Notes: generated from the letters alone by a model not told the origin. Counted from the first letter of the stretch, positions 32,196-43,588 are shown. The stretch is DNA of 64,000 nt from Pyrus communis (GCF_963583255.1 NC_084815.1:6867724-6931723); one strand, 5' to 3'. Numbers and translations are program-made.

Positions 32196-32639
32196 TGTTA
32201 ACGTTTGTTTGTTGAATAGTTTTGGATCCGTTTCTTGGGGGTAGAATGGCAGAGAAAATGAGAGGATTTGGAGTGTGTTTTTCAACTTCAAGGTTGTGCA
32301 GAAAAAATGCAGCAGCCATACTTCATTAAGTAGTGAGAAATGTGTAAGGGTATGGTACATTTCCATCACCCATACTTGTGTAAAAGAGTTGGTGATTAGA
32401 CAATATCAAACACTAAAATTACCTTACTACTCCAGATTAAATCCTAGCCCTTCATTGGGATTTAAGTGATCTAATCTGGAGTGTACATTTGTCACTCACA
32501 CAATTAAACAAAAAACTAGCCGTTGGAAGCCAACCCTTCATTTCTTTTTCTTCCTTCTTCGACGCAGACAACATCCTTTGCTTAGGAGCACTTTGCTACC
32601 TTCGACCCCTCGACTCCAAAAGCTGGTTAGCTCCCAACA
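32196..32639 (-). repeat. copia 5' LTR
   Basis: 444 bp, pair of 13127-13570. It is followed on the plus strand by CTTTG (32640-32644) and the remaining DnaJ pseudogene. Confidence 0.93.
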
Positions 32640-33171
32640 CTTTGAAAAGGTTTGGAGCCTCATCACTAGAGAGCTTCCTAGAAGGAATTTGGTGTGATGC
32701 CAACCTAACATCACTCTTTTCTAGCAACCTAACAGCATGAGACCCGATCTCCCTTCTCTTAAAAGCTACCTTGAATCCATTGAACTTCTCAAGATACCCT
32801 ATACTCATACCATGCATCTCACTATAAGTTGTCAAAAACACAACTAAGTCATAACACTGTTTGTCTTTAATGGACAAGTTTCTTCCCTCTGCATCCAAAA
32901 CCGTTCCACTATAAAGTGCCCACACCGACCCCTTCTTCGGATAAATGCAATAAATCTCTCTTGCCACCCTTTCACAATCCACAAGATGACAAAATATATT
33001 AAATGAATTAATAGAAGTCTTCCTCGAAACTTTGAACCTCCCACAAGACACATGGAATCCCATTTTCTCCAAGTAGGCAAGCCACTCATAACCATTATTC
33101 TAAAGATCTAACCAACTCATTTTCATCTCAAAAGGTTAGACGGATACAACTTCATCAATTAAACCATAATG

Positions 33172-34122
33172 TCAGACTGTTTTGGAGGAGGTGGCTTCCT
33201 AACTTCCCCCAGAGAACCCAATTGAGGAGGTGTTTCCCCCTGAGGATGCGGGTTTTTAGATCATGACGGACACAATCGATCAGACCCTCGATCGTAGGTA
33301 GGGGAGTGTTCACCAGGGGCTTGGGAAAGCCCGCCTTCAGCACTTGTCTGCCTCATCTTCTAGACAGAGAACAGAAGAGGTCGAATCATTGACATCTAAA
33401 GTGGTGGACCTAAAGGAGCAGATTGCTGCCCAATAGTCTCAGCTTGTGGCCCAAAGCAGTTTGATGAACCAAATTCGTCTCGCCCTTCAAATCTCTAACA
33501 TTCGGTTCCTCGACATTGAACCACCTCCAGCTATGATTTCCTAGGCCCCAACGCAGCAGCAACACCACCAACATGCAATTGTGACGCCGACGACTACATA
33601 TTCTAGTTTTCTTTTAAATTGTTTTCAAGTTTTGAAATATTGCTTTCCATTGTATGCACAATTTCAATAATTTTTTTAATTCAATATTCTTCTTTACATC
33701 TTCTGTTTTTAATTTCATTAAATTAATCTATACATAAAACAATATTATCAACATTTAAAAGGAAAAAATAATAAAAAAAATAATTATTATTTAAAAAATA
33801 ATAATTTTAAAATCTTACTGCGATGGCCTTATGTCTGACACATAAGGGTTTGGGGGTCGAACCCCAGTTTCATCGCTTAGAGTGTAATGCGCAATGAACA
33901 CTCATTCGTTGTTCTTCATTTCACGCAATGACCACCAAATTTGTCGCGCAACATTCATTTCGCGTGACAAAGCACTTTCGTCCGTCTCGCAATGTCTGAT
34001 GTCACGAGCTTTGTGTGACAGAATTTGCACGACGCCCTCTTCGCTGCCCAATGTTTTCGACGACCATATTTACCTTTGCGCGACGGTTGTCTCTTCGTCA
34101 CCCAAGCAGTTACGCTTAGTAG
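33172..34122 (+). mobile_element. CACTA element remnant B (3' part)
   Basis: Starts abruptly where the DnaJ pseudogene ends. Its first part aligns with the CACTA A coding region (FPPEDAGF...IMTDTIDQTLDRR; SSSRQRTEEVESLTSKVVDL), with stops at several sites. From 33890 a subterminal array of TTTGTCGCGCAA, GCGCGACGG and related motifs ends in TAGTAGTG (34115-34122). Its sequence is clearly different from CACTA A, so it is a separate family member and not simply a recent duplicate. The 5' part is missing. Confidence 0.7.
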
Positions 34123-34597
34123 TGTTTGTTAAAAATAAAAGAAATAAAAAAACCTAGACTACAATCTCATGGGGCACTATACTACGTAGAAGGAATATCT
34201 AAAAGTTTTGTTCCTTCTATGTTCTTCATGGGAGTGTATGTTTATTATTTTAGAAAATTACATTTTTTTTTATATGGAATTTTACATACCAAGAGTTGCA
34301 TTGCCAGAGAAAGCGAATGGGAACAAAATTAAAAGGGTAAATTACATTTTACCCCACTCTATTTATCACAATTATACTAACCATTTTTTGTTACACAAAT
34401 CCACTAAAAACGCATTAGCCTCAACCCACCAACCAAATGAAGAAATAGTCATTCCATGAATAGGAAAAAAATACAACAAACAAAAAACGAAAGATATGCA
34501 TCATAAAAAATGGAATAGATAAACAAATAGTTAAGGTTGTTTCATGTTAGTTAATGTGCTTTACTATTCTTAATCATACATTCTTCTTTTTTATCTC
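34123..34597. other. upstream region of glucanase copy B
   Basis: 34123-34366 has no counterpart in copy A and shows nothing recognisable. From 34367 it aligns with copy A (5071 on). No gene is seen. Confidence 0.6.
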
Positions 34598-34604
34598 TAT
34601 AAAT
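34598..34604 (+). promoter_or_regulatory. TATA box of glucanase copy B
   Basis: TATAAAT in TCTCTATAAATTAAAG, about 80 bp upstream of the ATG at 34685, which leaves room for a ~50-nt leader. Confidence 0.65.
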
Positions 34605-34684
34605 TAAAGAGCAAGGAGCGACATTGAGGAGAACACAAATAATATAATTTATTTCTTAATTTGGATATAAATATTTTTCTTGTC

Positions 34685-35890
34685 ATGGCTAAATCCAGTT
34701 CATCAACGGGTAGAGGATCTTATATGATTTCCATGGTACTTGTACTAGGGCAACTGATGGCTACCTTTGAAACTACAGGTATCTCTCTCTTTCCATCTCT
34801 CATACTTCAAAACTAGGGTTCTATATATGGCAGTCGACGTAAGTAAGATTGTTTTTACGACTTGTTTTAAGGCACTACTTGTTATCAATTAGGAACATCA
34901 TGTTATCCCATAAAAACAATAATATTTTTTGATCTTTCAAATCTAGGTGCCCAAATTGGTGTATGTAATGGAATGATTGGCGATGACCTACCAACCCAAG
35001 CAGAAGTTATTGCTCTCTACAAAACATATAAAATCCAGAGAATGAGACTCTATGATCCAAACCAAGCTGCTTTGGGTGCCCTTAGAGGCTCTAATATTGA
35101 GCTCTTGCTAGGCGTGCCAAATGACAACCTTCAAAACCTTGCTTCAAGCCAAGCCAATGCAAACACATGGGTGCAAAGCAATGTGAGAAACTTTGCCAAT
35201 GTAAGATTCAAATACATTGCGGTAGGAAATGAAGTAAAGCCCTCAGACTCCTTTGCCCGATTTCTGGTCCCAGCAATGCGAAATATTGAAAAGGCGATTT
35301 CTCTTGCTGGCCTTGCCAAACAAATTAAAATCTCCACTGCCATAGACACTGGAGTACTTGGAGAAGCCTATCCTCCGTCAAATGGCTCATTCAAGCCTGA
35401 ATATAGCTCACTTTTGCAACCCATTATCCGTTTCCTGGTGAATCACGAATCGCCATTACTTGTTAACTTGTACCCGTATTTTAGTTACAGCAGCAACGCT
35501 CGTGATATTCGTCTTGATTATGCTCTTTTCATAGCTCCATCAATTGTGGTACAAGATGGAAAATTTGGTTATAATAATCTTTTTGATGCCATTTTGGATG
35601 GTGTTTATGCTGCCCTTGAGAAGGTTGGAGGAGGGTCCTTGGAAATTGTTGTATCAGAGACGGGTTGGCCATCAGCTGGTGGAACAGAAACTACAATTGA
35701 TAATGCAAACACATATTACTCACACTTGATTCAACATGTGAAGGGAGGGACTCCAAGAAGGCCAGGAAAACCCATAGAAACTTATATCTTTGCCATGTTT
35801 GATGAGAATCAAAAGACACCAGAACTTGAGAAACATTGGGGGGTTTTTTCTCCCAAAAAGCAGCCTAAATACCCAATTATTTTCAATTGA
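34685..35890 (+). CDS. glucan endo-1,3-beta-glucosidase (GH17), intact copy
   Basis: Exons 34685-34778 and 34947-35890 give 345 aa. The intron is GT-AG and splits a Gly codon, the usual place in plant GH17 genes near the end of the signal peptide. Residues 1-31 form a secretory signal ([19 protein letters not shown]). The mature enzyme starts [15 protein letters not shown]. The acid/base Glu lies in [10 protein letters not shown] and the nucleophile Glu in [12 protein letters not shown]; both are present. It hydrolyses beta-1,3-glucan, as pathogenesis-related (PR-2) and developmental glucanases do. There is no C-terminal extension after KYPIIFN, so secretion to the apoplast rather than vacuolar targeting is inferred. 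It is the working twin of the pseudogene at 5389-6588. Confidence 0.95.
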
Positions 35891-38800
35891 CCATAGCTAC
35901 GTAAATGTACATTATGACAATAAAGAGTTACCATGTATCATGTACCCAAAAAGCGGTTATGTACGACCAAATAGTTTCATAAGATTATCAAATTCTCTAT
36001 AATTTAGTATGTCGTGTTTAATTATATGATAATCAATACATTAAAACTGTCAATATAATATAGGGTTGTTAAATTTCTAGAACTAATCTTATGCCCAGGC
36101 TCATTCTATTTCTTAACGAAATACTACTTTTCTTGATACACTTGATGTCATTGTTAATTATGTTCAGTCATAGAGATAGATGCCACCTCTCTTCATATCA
36201 CATTGTTTTAGTTGATATTTATATCTACCAGAAAACATGGATTAGGTGACAAAATTATTTGTGATGCTCAAAAATTCATCACTTTAGGGTAAAATAAGTG
36301 ATGGATTTCGAAAAAAAAAAGCGTCACATAAAGAGTTCCCCAGTTGAAGAATTTTTTTCTAAAATTTTGTTCGTCGCATATAATTCAAATTTGTGACAAA
36401 TTGGTGCGCTAGAAACTTTTATGCCCAATTAATTGTCAATGGGTGATGAAAGTAGAGGATTTGCCACATAACACAAAACTATTGCGCTAGAATAAAAAAT
36501 AAAAAATAAAAAAATAAAAAACTGATGTAAATAAAATAAAAAACCCCCAAATCATCAAAACACTCTTTCGTCTCACTCTTCCTTTCCTGGTGGTTGCCAC
36601 TGGCGGCGCCACCACTTCTCCTTCGTCCCACTCTCCACCGCTCGCTCTTTACCTAACACCACCCAAATTTCGGAAAGAATTATATGGCTCCTCTGGTGGT
36701 TCCTTAATGATGCAAGGACCTCGGTCAAAATATTTAAATTTCAACAAATAATGACGACTCAAATGGCGAAATCTACACACATCTGGTCCAAAAACTGGTT
36801 AAACAGCCCCAGAAATGACTAGAGGAAAACAAGCCTAGCAAACCCCTAGGGGGAAACGCTCTCCAAGTTGGATCGTTTTGAGTGTTGAAAGAATGAAATT
36901 CTACCATCAAGGTCCCTGTAAATTGGTTATACGATAAACGGTATTTTAGCAATACTTGTGGGTGGGAAAATGGGTGTTACTCTATCAAGTGAGAGACTTT
37001 AAGGTGAGTGGAGAAATAAGACAAGTACTGGGCGGCAATAGAAGCAGTGATTAATTTTCCGACAACAAACTCCCTACAGCAGCCCGCTAACAAATGTGTA
37101 AAAATTCATCTCCTTGTTCGAACCAAATGTATTATAAGCAGACGTCCACCACGCGCTGCCGTTACTGCCCGGGAGGTCACGACATGAGCAAGTTGAAACC
37201 AGCATGACAAGAATCATCTTGAACTTGGGATCCCGCAGCTGCAATCGTCATTTCCCCTAGAGTCGCGGGCACGAAAAGTGCCATTACCATTGTGTGATAC
37301 CCTCATTGGGGGTGCACTCTACAGTTTCACTAGTGAACTTTTCGGAGGCGGGGGAACATCCGGTTTGGCCCCAAAAGTGGCCTCTCCATGGATTCCGAGT
37401 GCCCGCATATCTGCTACCTTGGGGATATAACTTGAAACCTGAAGCTGGTTAGGGTTCCAGGCCAAACCACGTAGGGGAAGCAGTTTGAGATACGAATTTC
37501 GTTGCATGTGCACCACCTGTTTGCAAAGTAAGTAACCAACAATTGAACTCATTTGCAAAGACCGTATTTTTTTATCATATTAGTTAAATCACTTGATGTG
37601 TCAGTCGATATGCACATAGTTATTACATTAGTTATTGATAATTATTAATATTAATTAATCAACTGCCAATCATACGAATAATTAGTTAGGTTTGTGATTT
37701 TCACGTTCTCATTTTATCCTTCTGTACTTTTCCCTTAGTTTTTGCCCTTTTGATTCTCTTATGATTTATGCAGTCTCGAGGGTAGAAAAAAGGAGTGCAT
37801 GAAGAAAATGAGAGCGGGAATATCACGTACCATTAGTTAGTGTAGTCACAAGGTCAGACTCAGGTACATACGGCGACAAGAAACCAAACACAATCAAGTC
37901 ATGCTGACGAACCCAATATCATATTTGCATCCAAATCAGTAAATAGAGCCTATATTGGCCGACAAAAACAATCTAATTCAGCAAAATTTGTACTAGAAAT
38001 TTAGCACCGGTAATGAAAGGAAAAACAGAAACGAGAACTGTAATCAGTAGCTCTGAAATTGCAGGAGCACAGAAGTACAGTACGTACTCAAAAGAATTAG
38101 GCTGTTAGATTTCTTTCACTTTCCCAGCAGCCAATGGGTGCTAGGGTTTCAAACTAATAGTCAATCAGCCTAAGCTCTCTAATTGACATAATATCGAATT
38201 CTCACTTTTTTGGGGTCGAATAAGAATGCTAACTTAGTATTTGAACAAATAATCGACTAATGGCTTGGCACAAACTCTCATTGAGGGAGACAAATGAGAA
38301 CGAATCCCCATTTGCATCACCAAGCCATATTCAAATCTGCAAAACATCAGAACTCAACCAATAAATGGAGAACCGGGGTTACCATTTTCTGCTACTCTGT
38401 TGCTATCTTGACTAGCACTCCGCACTCTCCATCCCACGACTGAAATTTCATCTGTACGAAAGAAGCAGAAACAAGTAAAAAATTGTTCTACTTCCAAATT
38501 AATCGGGCCAACGAAAAAGGATTTACAACACTAAGTAGCTACAGTACAACTTATCCTGATTCCTGCACATAAAGCTTTTGCAATACGAACAAAATAATAA
38601 ATAACTGTTCTCCCTCGGCCTGATAAAAAACAAAAACAAAATATGACGATAAATATGTGAGAAACCAACCAACTAATATATGGCATGACTCAAGGAAATG
38701 TTTAGTCCAAAAACAAATCAGCTCTGAACTTCTAAAGTGATACAATGACATAACCCAAAAACACCACTTCTATTGAAAACGAGGTTTGAAAGGGAAAAGG

Positions 38801-39315
38801 TTTCCAAAATCTAGATAGGGTTATAAAGTATCCATCTACTCTGCATAAATCATAAATATCAAATATTTGAAAGATTAATATAAACCAATACATAGGTATG
38901 CACATGTCAAGAAAATCAATCGTCTTCTTCCAATCAAGATTTATGAAAGCATCACATAATCTAAATACTGAAGCTTTTTAAAAATTCAGTTTTTTAAAAG
39001 CTGGGTGAAAAGAAAATAAGGGCCTGTTTCTACAAGAGAAGAGAAGAACACAAAAACCGCTGCTTCACATTATTTAGTACAGATGCATTTTCTTTTGATT
39101 GTAAACCAGCATTTAATCCACTTCCAATAAAAAATTGGAAGATTATATATAGTCAGCAACTGATTAGATTGTAGTTCAACAGCAGTACCCTCATTTGCTA
39201 CAAAATTACCTCAGTAGGGTACTGCATGAACAGTAGCATATTGCACTTTGAACCCGAAACCAGAGAAGGAAAGGCTACATAAAGAGCTCTCTGCTTTCCA
39301 AACAATATGCTAAAC
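35891..39315. other. intergenic block of copy B between glucanase and DnaJ
   Basis: No gene recognised. Up to about 38475 it parallels copy A, including the preserved ~900-bp block (36660-37560). 38476-39127 is present only here. The glucanase and DnaJ genes converge on this region, so it holds both 3' ends. Polyadenylation signals could not be assigned with confidence. Confidence 0.6.
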
Positions 39316-41244
39316 CTATCTTCTCAACCCAAAAGTAAGTAAATCCGGAGGAAGAGAAGCAGGATCAAGTTCCAAGCAGTCTTTGAAAAGATTTGGAGCC
39401 TCATCACCAGAGAGCTTCCTAAAAGGAATTTGGTGTGAGGCCAACCTAACATCACTCTTTTCTAGCAACCTAACAGCATGAGACCCGATCTCCCTTCGCT
39501 TAAAAACTGTCTTGAACCCATCGACCTTCTCAAGATACCCTATACTCATACCATTCATCTCACTATAAGCTGTCAGAAACACAACTATGTCATAACAACG
39601 CTTGTCTTTCCTGGACAAGTTTCTTCCCTCTGCATCGAAAGCTGTTTCACTATAAAGCGCCCACACTGACCCCTTCTTCGGATATATACAATAAATCTCT
39701 CTTGCCACCCTTTCACAATCCACAAGATGAGAAAATATATTAAATGAATTAATGGAAGTCTTCCTGGAAACTTTGAACCTCCCACAAGACACATGGAATC
39801 CCATTTTCTCCGAGCAGGCAAGCCACTCATAACCATTATTCTGAAGATCCAACCAACTCATTTTCACCTTAAAAGGTTTGACAGATACAACTTCATCAAT
39901 CAAACCATAATGCCTTGGCATTCCATCGTCATCATCGTATATAGCCCACACCTGTCCTTTCTCAAAACTCCTCCCTACTCTATCTTTATCAAAAACGTAA
40001 AAATCTGATTCCTCCACCACCATAATTTCCAGATTCCCACTCTTAGACCCCCTGCTGCTCTTCTCTATTGACAAGCCATTGCTTTTATCACTTTCCAAAT
40101 CCTTCTTTGAAACAGTGCGTTTCTCAACATCTAAATTCTTACCCTTCTTTAATTTGTCATGGCTCAGCCTCTCTCTCTTCTCTTTCTTATCTCTTTCATC
40201 ATTCTTGTCCTTCAGCTTCATCTTCATCTTCATCTTCATCTTCTCCTTTTGAGCCTTTTGCTTCATTTCCGCCAATGTCATCATTTCATCACTGGTTTTT
40301 GCCTTCTTCGGTTTAGACCTCTCCATCACCTCTCCAACACTACTCATTCTCCTCCTCAACCTCCAACCACTCAGTTCACCAGCATCACCACCTTGATTGC
40401 CCAAACTCCCAGTACCCACTTCACCTTTCTTCTCCCAAACACCACTTTTCTTTTTCCCAGCGCTCACTTGACTGTCCAAATCACCAGTACCCACTTCACC
40501 CTTCCTCTGCAAAACACCACTTTTCCTTTTCCCACCAGTACCGCCATTTATTTCACCACTGTCACTCACTCTCCTACCCAATCCTTCACTACTCATTCCC
40601 CCTTTTGATGCCAAATTCTCTTTCCTTAACCTCTCACTAGTCCTAACCTTGAAATTCTCACCATTTTCAACCTCCAGAGCCTTAAAGCTCTTCTTACAAC
40701 TTGGGCAAACCAAATTATGCCCCAAATACCTCCTTTCAAACTGGTGCAAAAGCCGGCATGTTGAACAGGCTGTCCAAAAGGTGTCACTTTCCACCACCAT
40801 ACTAGAACCTAAACCCCCAACACCACTCTCTTTAATTTTCCCATCCTGAATCTTTATCCTGAGCTTCATATCATACTCCTTCCTCCTAAGCTTGTCAGAA
40901 AGGAATCGAACGGCCTCGTTGACCAGTTTGAAAGCCTCTTCGGAACCAGCATGAGGATTCTTGTCAGGGTGGAGAAGAAACGCGAGCTTCTTGTAGTTCT
41001 TCTTAATGGTGTTGGTGTGAGCAAAGGGCTCCACCTGCAGGACCTTGTACCAGTCAGGATTGGGACTTTTGGAGGCTGTACAGATGATCTTTAAGGCGGT
41101 GACCATGGAAGAGATGCCTTCCAAGCTTGGGCTCAGGCGCTCAGCACGTTTTGCATATTTGAGGGCTGATATGACATTGGAGTCTTTGTATTTGGCCTCT
41201 GCTACAGATTTCAGCCGCCGAGCTTCTTGCTCTGGTTCTTCCAT
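39316..41244 (-). CDS. DnaJ (J-domain) protein with zinc ribbon and DUF3444
   Basis: A 642-aa single-exon coding region. I chose the ATG at 41244 (MEEPEQEARRLKSVAEAKYK), which matches the family's usual start. The frame is open 18 codons further up to 41298, but that stretch spans a likely 5'-UTR intron acceptor (TTTTACAG, intron 41257-41644, donor GTATGA). The J domain is at residues ~65-125 with HPD at 92-94, which stimulates Hsp70 ATPase. A zinc-ribbon-like CxxC pair is at 160-163 and 180-183. The middle is Lys/Glu-rich and disordered. DUF3444 covers about 430-635 (GFHVSCGRFKVSRKTSINSF). Substrates of this plant family are unknown. A truncated second copy lies at 13057-33171. Confidence 0.93.
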   Translation of the reverse strand: MEEPEQEARRLKSVAEAKYKDSNVISALKYAKRAERLSPSLEGISSMVTALKIICTASKSPNPDWYKVLQVEPFAHTNTIKKNYKKLAFLLHPDKNPHAGSEEAFKLVNEAVRFLSDKLRRKEYDMKLRIKIQDGKIKESGVGGLGSSMVVESDTFWTACSTCRLLHQFERRYLGHNLVCPSCKKSFKALEVENGENFKVRTSERLRKENLASKGGMSSEGLGRRVSDSGEINGGTGGKRKSGVLQRKGEVGTGDLDSQVSAGKKKSGVWEKKGEVGTGSLGNQGGDAGELSGWRLRRRMSSVGEVMERSKPKKAKTSDEMMTLAEMKQKAQKEKMKMKMKMKLKDKNDERDKKEKRERLSHDKLKKGKNLDVEKRTVSKKDLESDKSNGLSIEKSSRGSKSGNLEIMVVEESDFYVFDKDRVGRSFEKGQVWAIYDDDDGMPRHYGLIDEVVSVKPFKVKMSWLDLQNNGYEWLACSEKMGFHVSCGRFKVSRKTSINSFNIFSHLVDCERVAREIYCIYPKKGSVWALYSETAFDAEGRNLSRKDKRCYDIVVFLTAYSEMNGMSIGYLEKVDGFKTVFKRREIGSHAVRLLEKSDVRLASHQIPFRKLSGDEAPNLFKDCLELDPASLPPDLLTFGLRR

Positions 41245-41256
41245 TTCCTTTACTTT

Positions 41257-41644
41257 CTGTAAAATTAGTTTGCCAGGGATTTCACGGAGAGAGCACATAG
41301 ATATATATACATAATTAGACGCACTGATTAGTAATAACCAACTAACTCAAGCAGCTCGAACGCACTAACATATTTGGTCAGCGTAATCACCAAACATCAG
41401 TGACATTTCGTGATCATGCTTTGTGTGCATAAATGTAAAGGTCACAAATAAAGATGAAGCTAAATTCAATTCCGTATAATTCCGTGACCGGATATTCATT
41501 AGTTACAACATTCTTCATATCCATTACACATCAGTAACTTTCACACTTGCAAATAAAATGATGGAGAGTTAAATAACCATTTTCAAACTCGCTCACAATT
41601 CGGTGTGCTTAAACCGGAATGAAAATTGAACAACAAAATCATAC
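41257..41644 (-). other. 5'-UTR intron of the DnaJ gene
   Basis: On the minus strand the donor GACAAG/GTATGA (boundary 41645/41644) and the acceptor TTTTACAG/AAAG (41257/41256) fit GT-AG rules. The acceptor lies 12 nt before the ATG. The leader exon would extend from 41645 to about 41770. Confidence 0.6.
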
Positions 41645-41770
41645 CTTGTCTTTTCTTAGGGCTTATTGAAATTGTGGGAAATTGGAGTGACAAGGTTGAG
41701 GGAATTTGGGTATGGATTTTTAGGGTTAGGGTTTGGGTCTGGGAATTGAGCGGGTGACACACTGAGAGAC

Positions 41771-43312
41771 GATTGAGGGCAACGAATACTTTCTAGCGCT
41801 GGTTTGGTAATTGCAACTGCCGCGCGGAGGATAAAAGAAAAAAATTAAAAAAAAAAAAAGCACCGTCTTTTGAGTAAAAGCTGCTTTCGAAAAAATATAT
41901 TTGTCATGTTTTTGACAAACGATATTCTCTTCACTAAGAGGAAAAAATATGATTCAAATTCGTTTTTACCAAGAATCGAATCTAAATTTTTTTATTTATA
42001 TGTGAAGAGAAATATCAATAGACCGTAATACTAAGTAGTACAATATCGTCATTTTAGCCTTTAGAACTCGATTTTCGCTCCATTTCGGAGAAATTCCGTC
42101 TTAAAGACCTTAAATATAAGGGTAACATAATAATTTCGTCCTACATGGCACCATTGGACTAAAATCTTTTTCGCTTTGCCCGAAACATGGGCGGCACGTC
42201 ACATGTCTCTCCCTATGTAGAGCCTATGTAAGGCTAAGTGCATTTGTTTGACCTCATTAACTGGAATTGGACTGAATTGGACTAGACTACTTAGAGCATC
42301 TCCAGTGAGGGTCTCTATTTGTGGTTGGAAAAGTGGTTGATATAGCTCATTTTAAAATTCTGAGGAATCTTGGGGGCTTTATAAAAGAATCTCTCCCAAT
42401 GAGGGGGGTTTTGTAAAAGAATCTCTCCCAATGAAGGGCAATTTCTTTCGGGCTCTATATGAGACTATATATATTTATTTATGTAGTAATTTGATTATGT
42501 GATAATTTTTTTTGTGTTAACTTTTCTTAAGTTAACGCAAACAGCTACGAGTTTTTATCATTAATAGCTACAATTTAACACTCAATTTCATAAATGTTAT
42601 TTTTTATACAAAAATTCCAATGTAGCAGAAAACTCATGTGAATAGACCTAAATGCCGTAAAAATCCAAAACCGAATTACACAAAAATTTTAAATGTAGCA
42701 GAAAACCCATGTGAATAGACCTAAATGCCCTAAAAACCCTAAAAATCCAAAACCTAATTACACAATCCAAAACCCATGTGAATACTGGTTGAGGCTTCTA
42801 ACTCATTGGAATCGAATTCCGATCTAATTCACAAGAGGATCATTCCAACTTTATTCTTTCTTCTCTTCCCCGCCAATCTAATTAATCTACAACACCAATT
42901 TGTAAGTTCTAAATTGTTGATCTCAACTCGTCCCAATTCTTATACCCAAAGCGAATGGATGCCATGAATCGATCACACTTTTCATTATACAAGTCTGTTA
43001 TTCCAATCATGTTGAGATTCAATTTTAGTTTTGGATTTCTTTGGTACGATTGAACTTCTAAACTTCTAATGGGGTTTTGTTTCTTATGTTTATTTGGTTT
43101 TAATTTTCAAGGCATTTAGTTCTTTTTAAGTAGTTTTTCTGCTATATTTGAAATATTTTATAAAAAATGACATTTATGAATATAGGTATTAAATTTTGAC
43201 TATTATTGATAAATACTCTAACTACGAAAGGGAGGGTTGCAGGTTTAAAATGTTTCGGAATTCCTGTTATACCCTCATATATTTATAAAATTTCATGTAA
43301 TCCTCTGACTTT
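41771..43312. other. divergent intergenic region between DnaJ and PPR genes
   Basis: About 1.5 kb with no gene. 42297-42480 begins GAGCATCTCCAGTGAGGG, a start seen in many plant MITE-like repeats, and contains a tandem AGAATCTCTCCCAATGA pair (about 42388-42440). 42612-42775 has an ~85-bp tandem repeat of AATGTAGCAGAAAACTCATGTGAATAGACC type with ACCCTAAAA motifs. Both promoters must lie within this region. Confidence 0.5.
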
Positions 43313-43388
43313 CGCACGCTCCATCTTCTCCAGCGGCAACGGCGAGAGTTCGAGGCTTGGAACACACAGAACCAGCGGCAGCTTGAAG

Positions 43389-43565
43389 GTGAGATTTCTT
43401 GTTCTCAGATCATCAATATTTACTCTGTTCAGTTTGTATTTTCCGTGTAAAAATGAAATTGTGTATTGTTGTGGAGGTTGAGCTGGAAAAAAAGGGAACT
43501 GGTTTATTAGACTAGATCTCTAGCCTTTACTTTGTAAACTCTGTATAATTGTTTTCTTTATGTAG
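43389..43565 (+). other. 5'-UTR intron of the PPR gene
   Basis: Donor CTTGAAG/GTGAGA at 43388/43389 and acceptor TATGTAG at 43565 place a 177-bp intron in the leader, 23 nt before the ATG. Confidence 0.55.
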
Positions 43566-43588
43566 GTAGTGCAATATTTAGTGTAACA

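Larger units (their letters stand above)
13127..32639 (-). mobile_element. Ty1-copia LTR retrotransposon, full length, minus strand, split by a gypsy insertion
   Basis: Two 444-bp LTRs (TGTTAAC...CCAACA) are flanked by a 5-bp target duplication CTTTG (13122-13126 and 32640-32644). Copy B has the single unoccupied CTTTG at 39381-39385. Without the nested gypsy element the copia is about 5.1 kb. Reading right to left it has 5' LTR, primer-binding site, gag, protease, integrase, reverse transcriptase, RNase H, polypurine tract and 3' LTR, which is copia order (integrase before RT). About 15 differences between the LTRs and several stops and frameshifts show an old, inactive copy. Confidence 0.95.
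5071..33171. repeat. segmental duplication copy A (interrupted by nested elements)
   Basis: Homology with copy B starts at AATTATACTAACCATT (about 5071, matching 34367) and ends inside the DnaJ gene at AAACCATAATG (about 33171, matching 39913). Removing the hAT (9089-12687) and copia (13127-32639) insertions leaves about 5.0 kb against about 5.5 kb in copy B. The difference is mainly a 652-bp deletion in copy A after about 12880. Both copies have glucanase, intergenic block and DnaJ 3' end in the same order and orientation, so this is a direct tandem duplication. Confidence 0.9.
13057..33171 (-). pseudogene. DnaJ-DUF3444 pseudogene, copy A, 3' part only, split by the copia element
   Basis: Two host-gene pieces, 13057-13126 and 32640-33171, together correspond to 39316-39913 of the intact gene and encode its C-terminal DUF3444 region (GFHVSCGRFKVSRKTSINSF ... 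EIGSHAVRLLEKSDVRLA). The gene is cut off at 33171, where CACTA-like sequence takes over. The whole J domain and zinc ribbon are therefore missing. A copia element interrupts the coding region at a CTTTG target site. The stop codon of the intact copy has also changed (TAG to CAA). It cannot make a chaperone partner. Confidence 0.9.
34367..39917. repeat. segmental duplication copy B
   Basis: Counterpart of copy A (5071-33171) without the hAT and copia insertions. It retains the empty hAT site (single CTTGGCAC near 38270) and the empty copia site (CTTTG, 39381-39385). It also retains 652 bp (38476-39127) lost from copy A. The genes in this copy are intact. Confidence 0.9.

Noticed and set aside
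34873..34946. Possible alternative start of glucanase B at 34973 with no exon 1
   Set aside because: Exon 1 with a signal peptide, the GT-AG intron and the same structure in copy A all support the two-exon model.
40159..40608. 149-codon plus-strand Leu/Thr/His-rich ORF
   Set aside because: It is the shadow of the Lys/Glu-rich middle of the DnaJ gene on the other strand.
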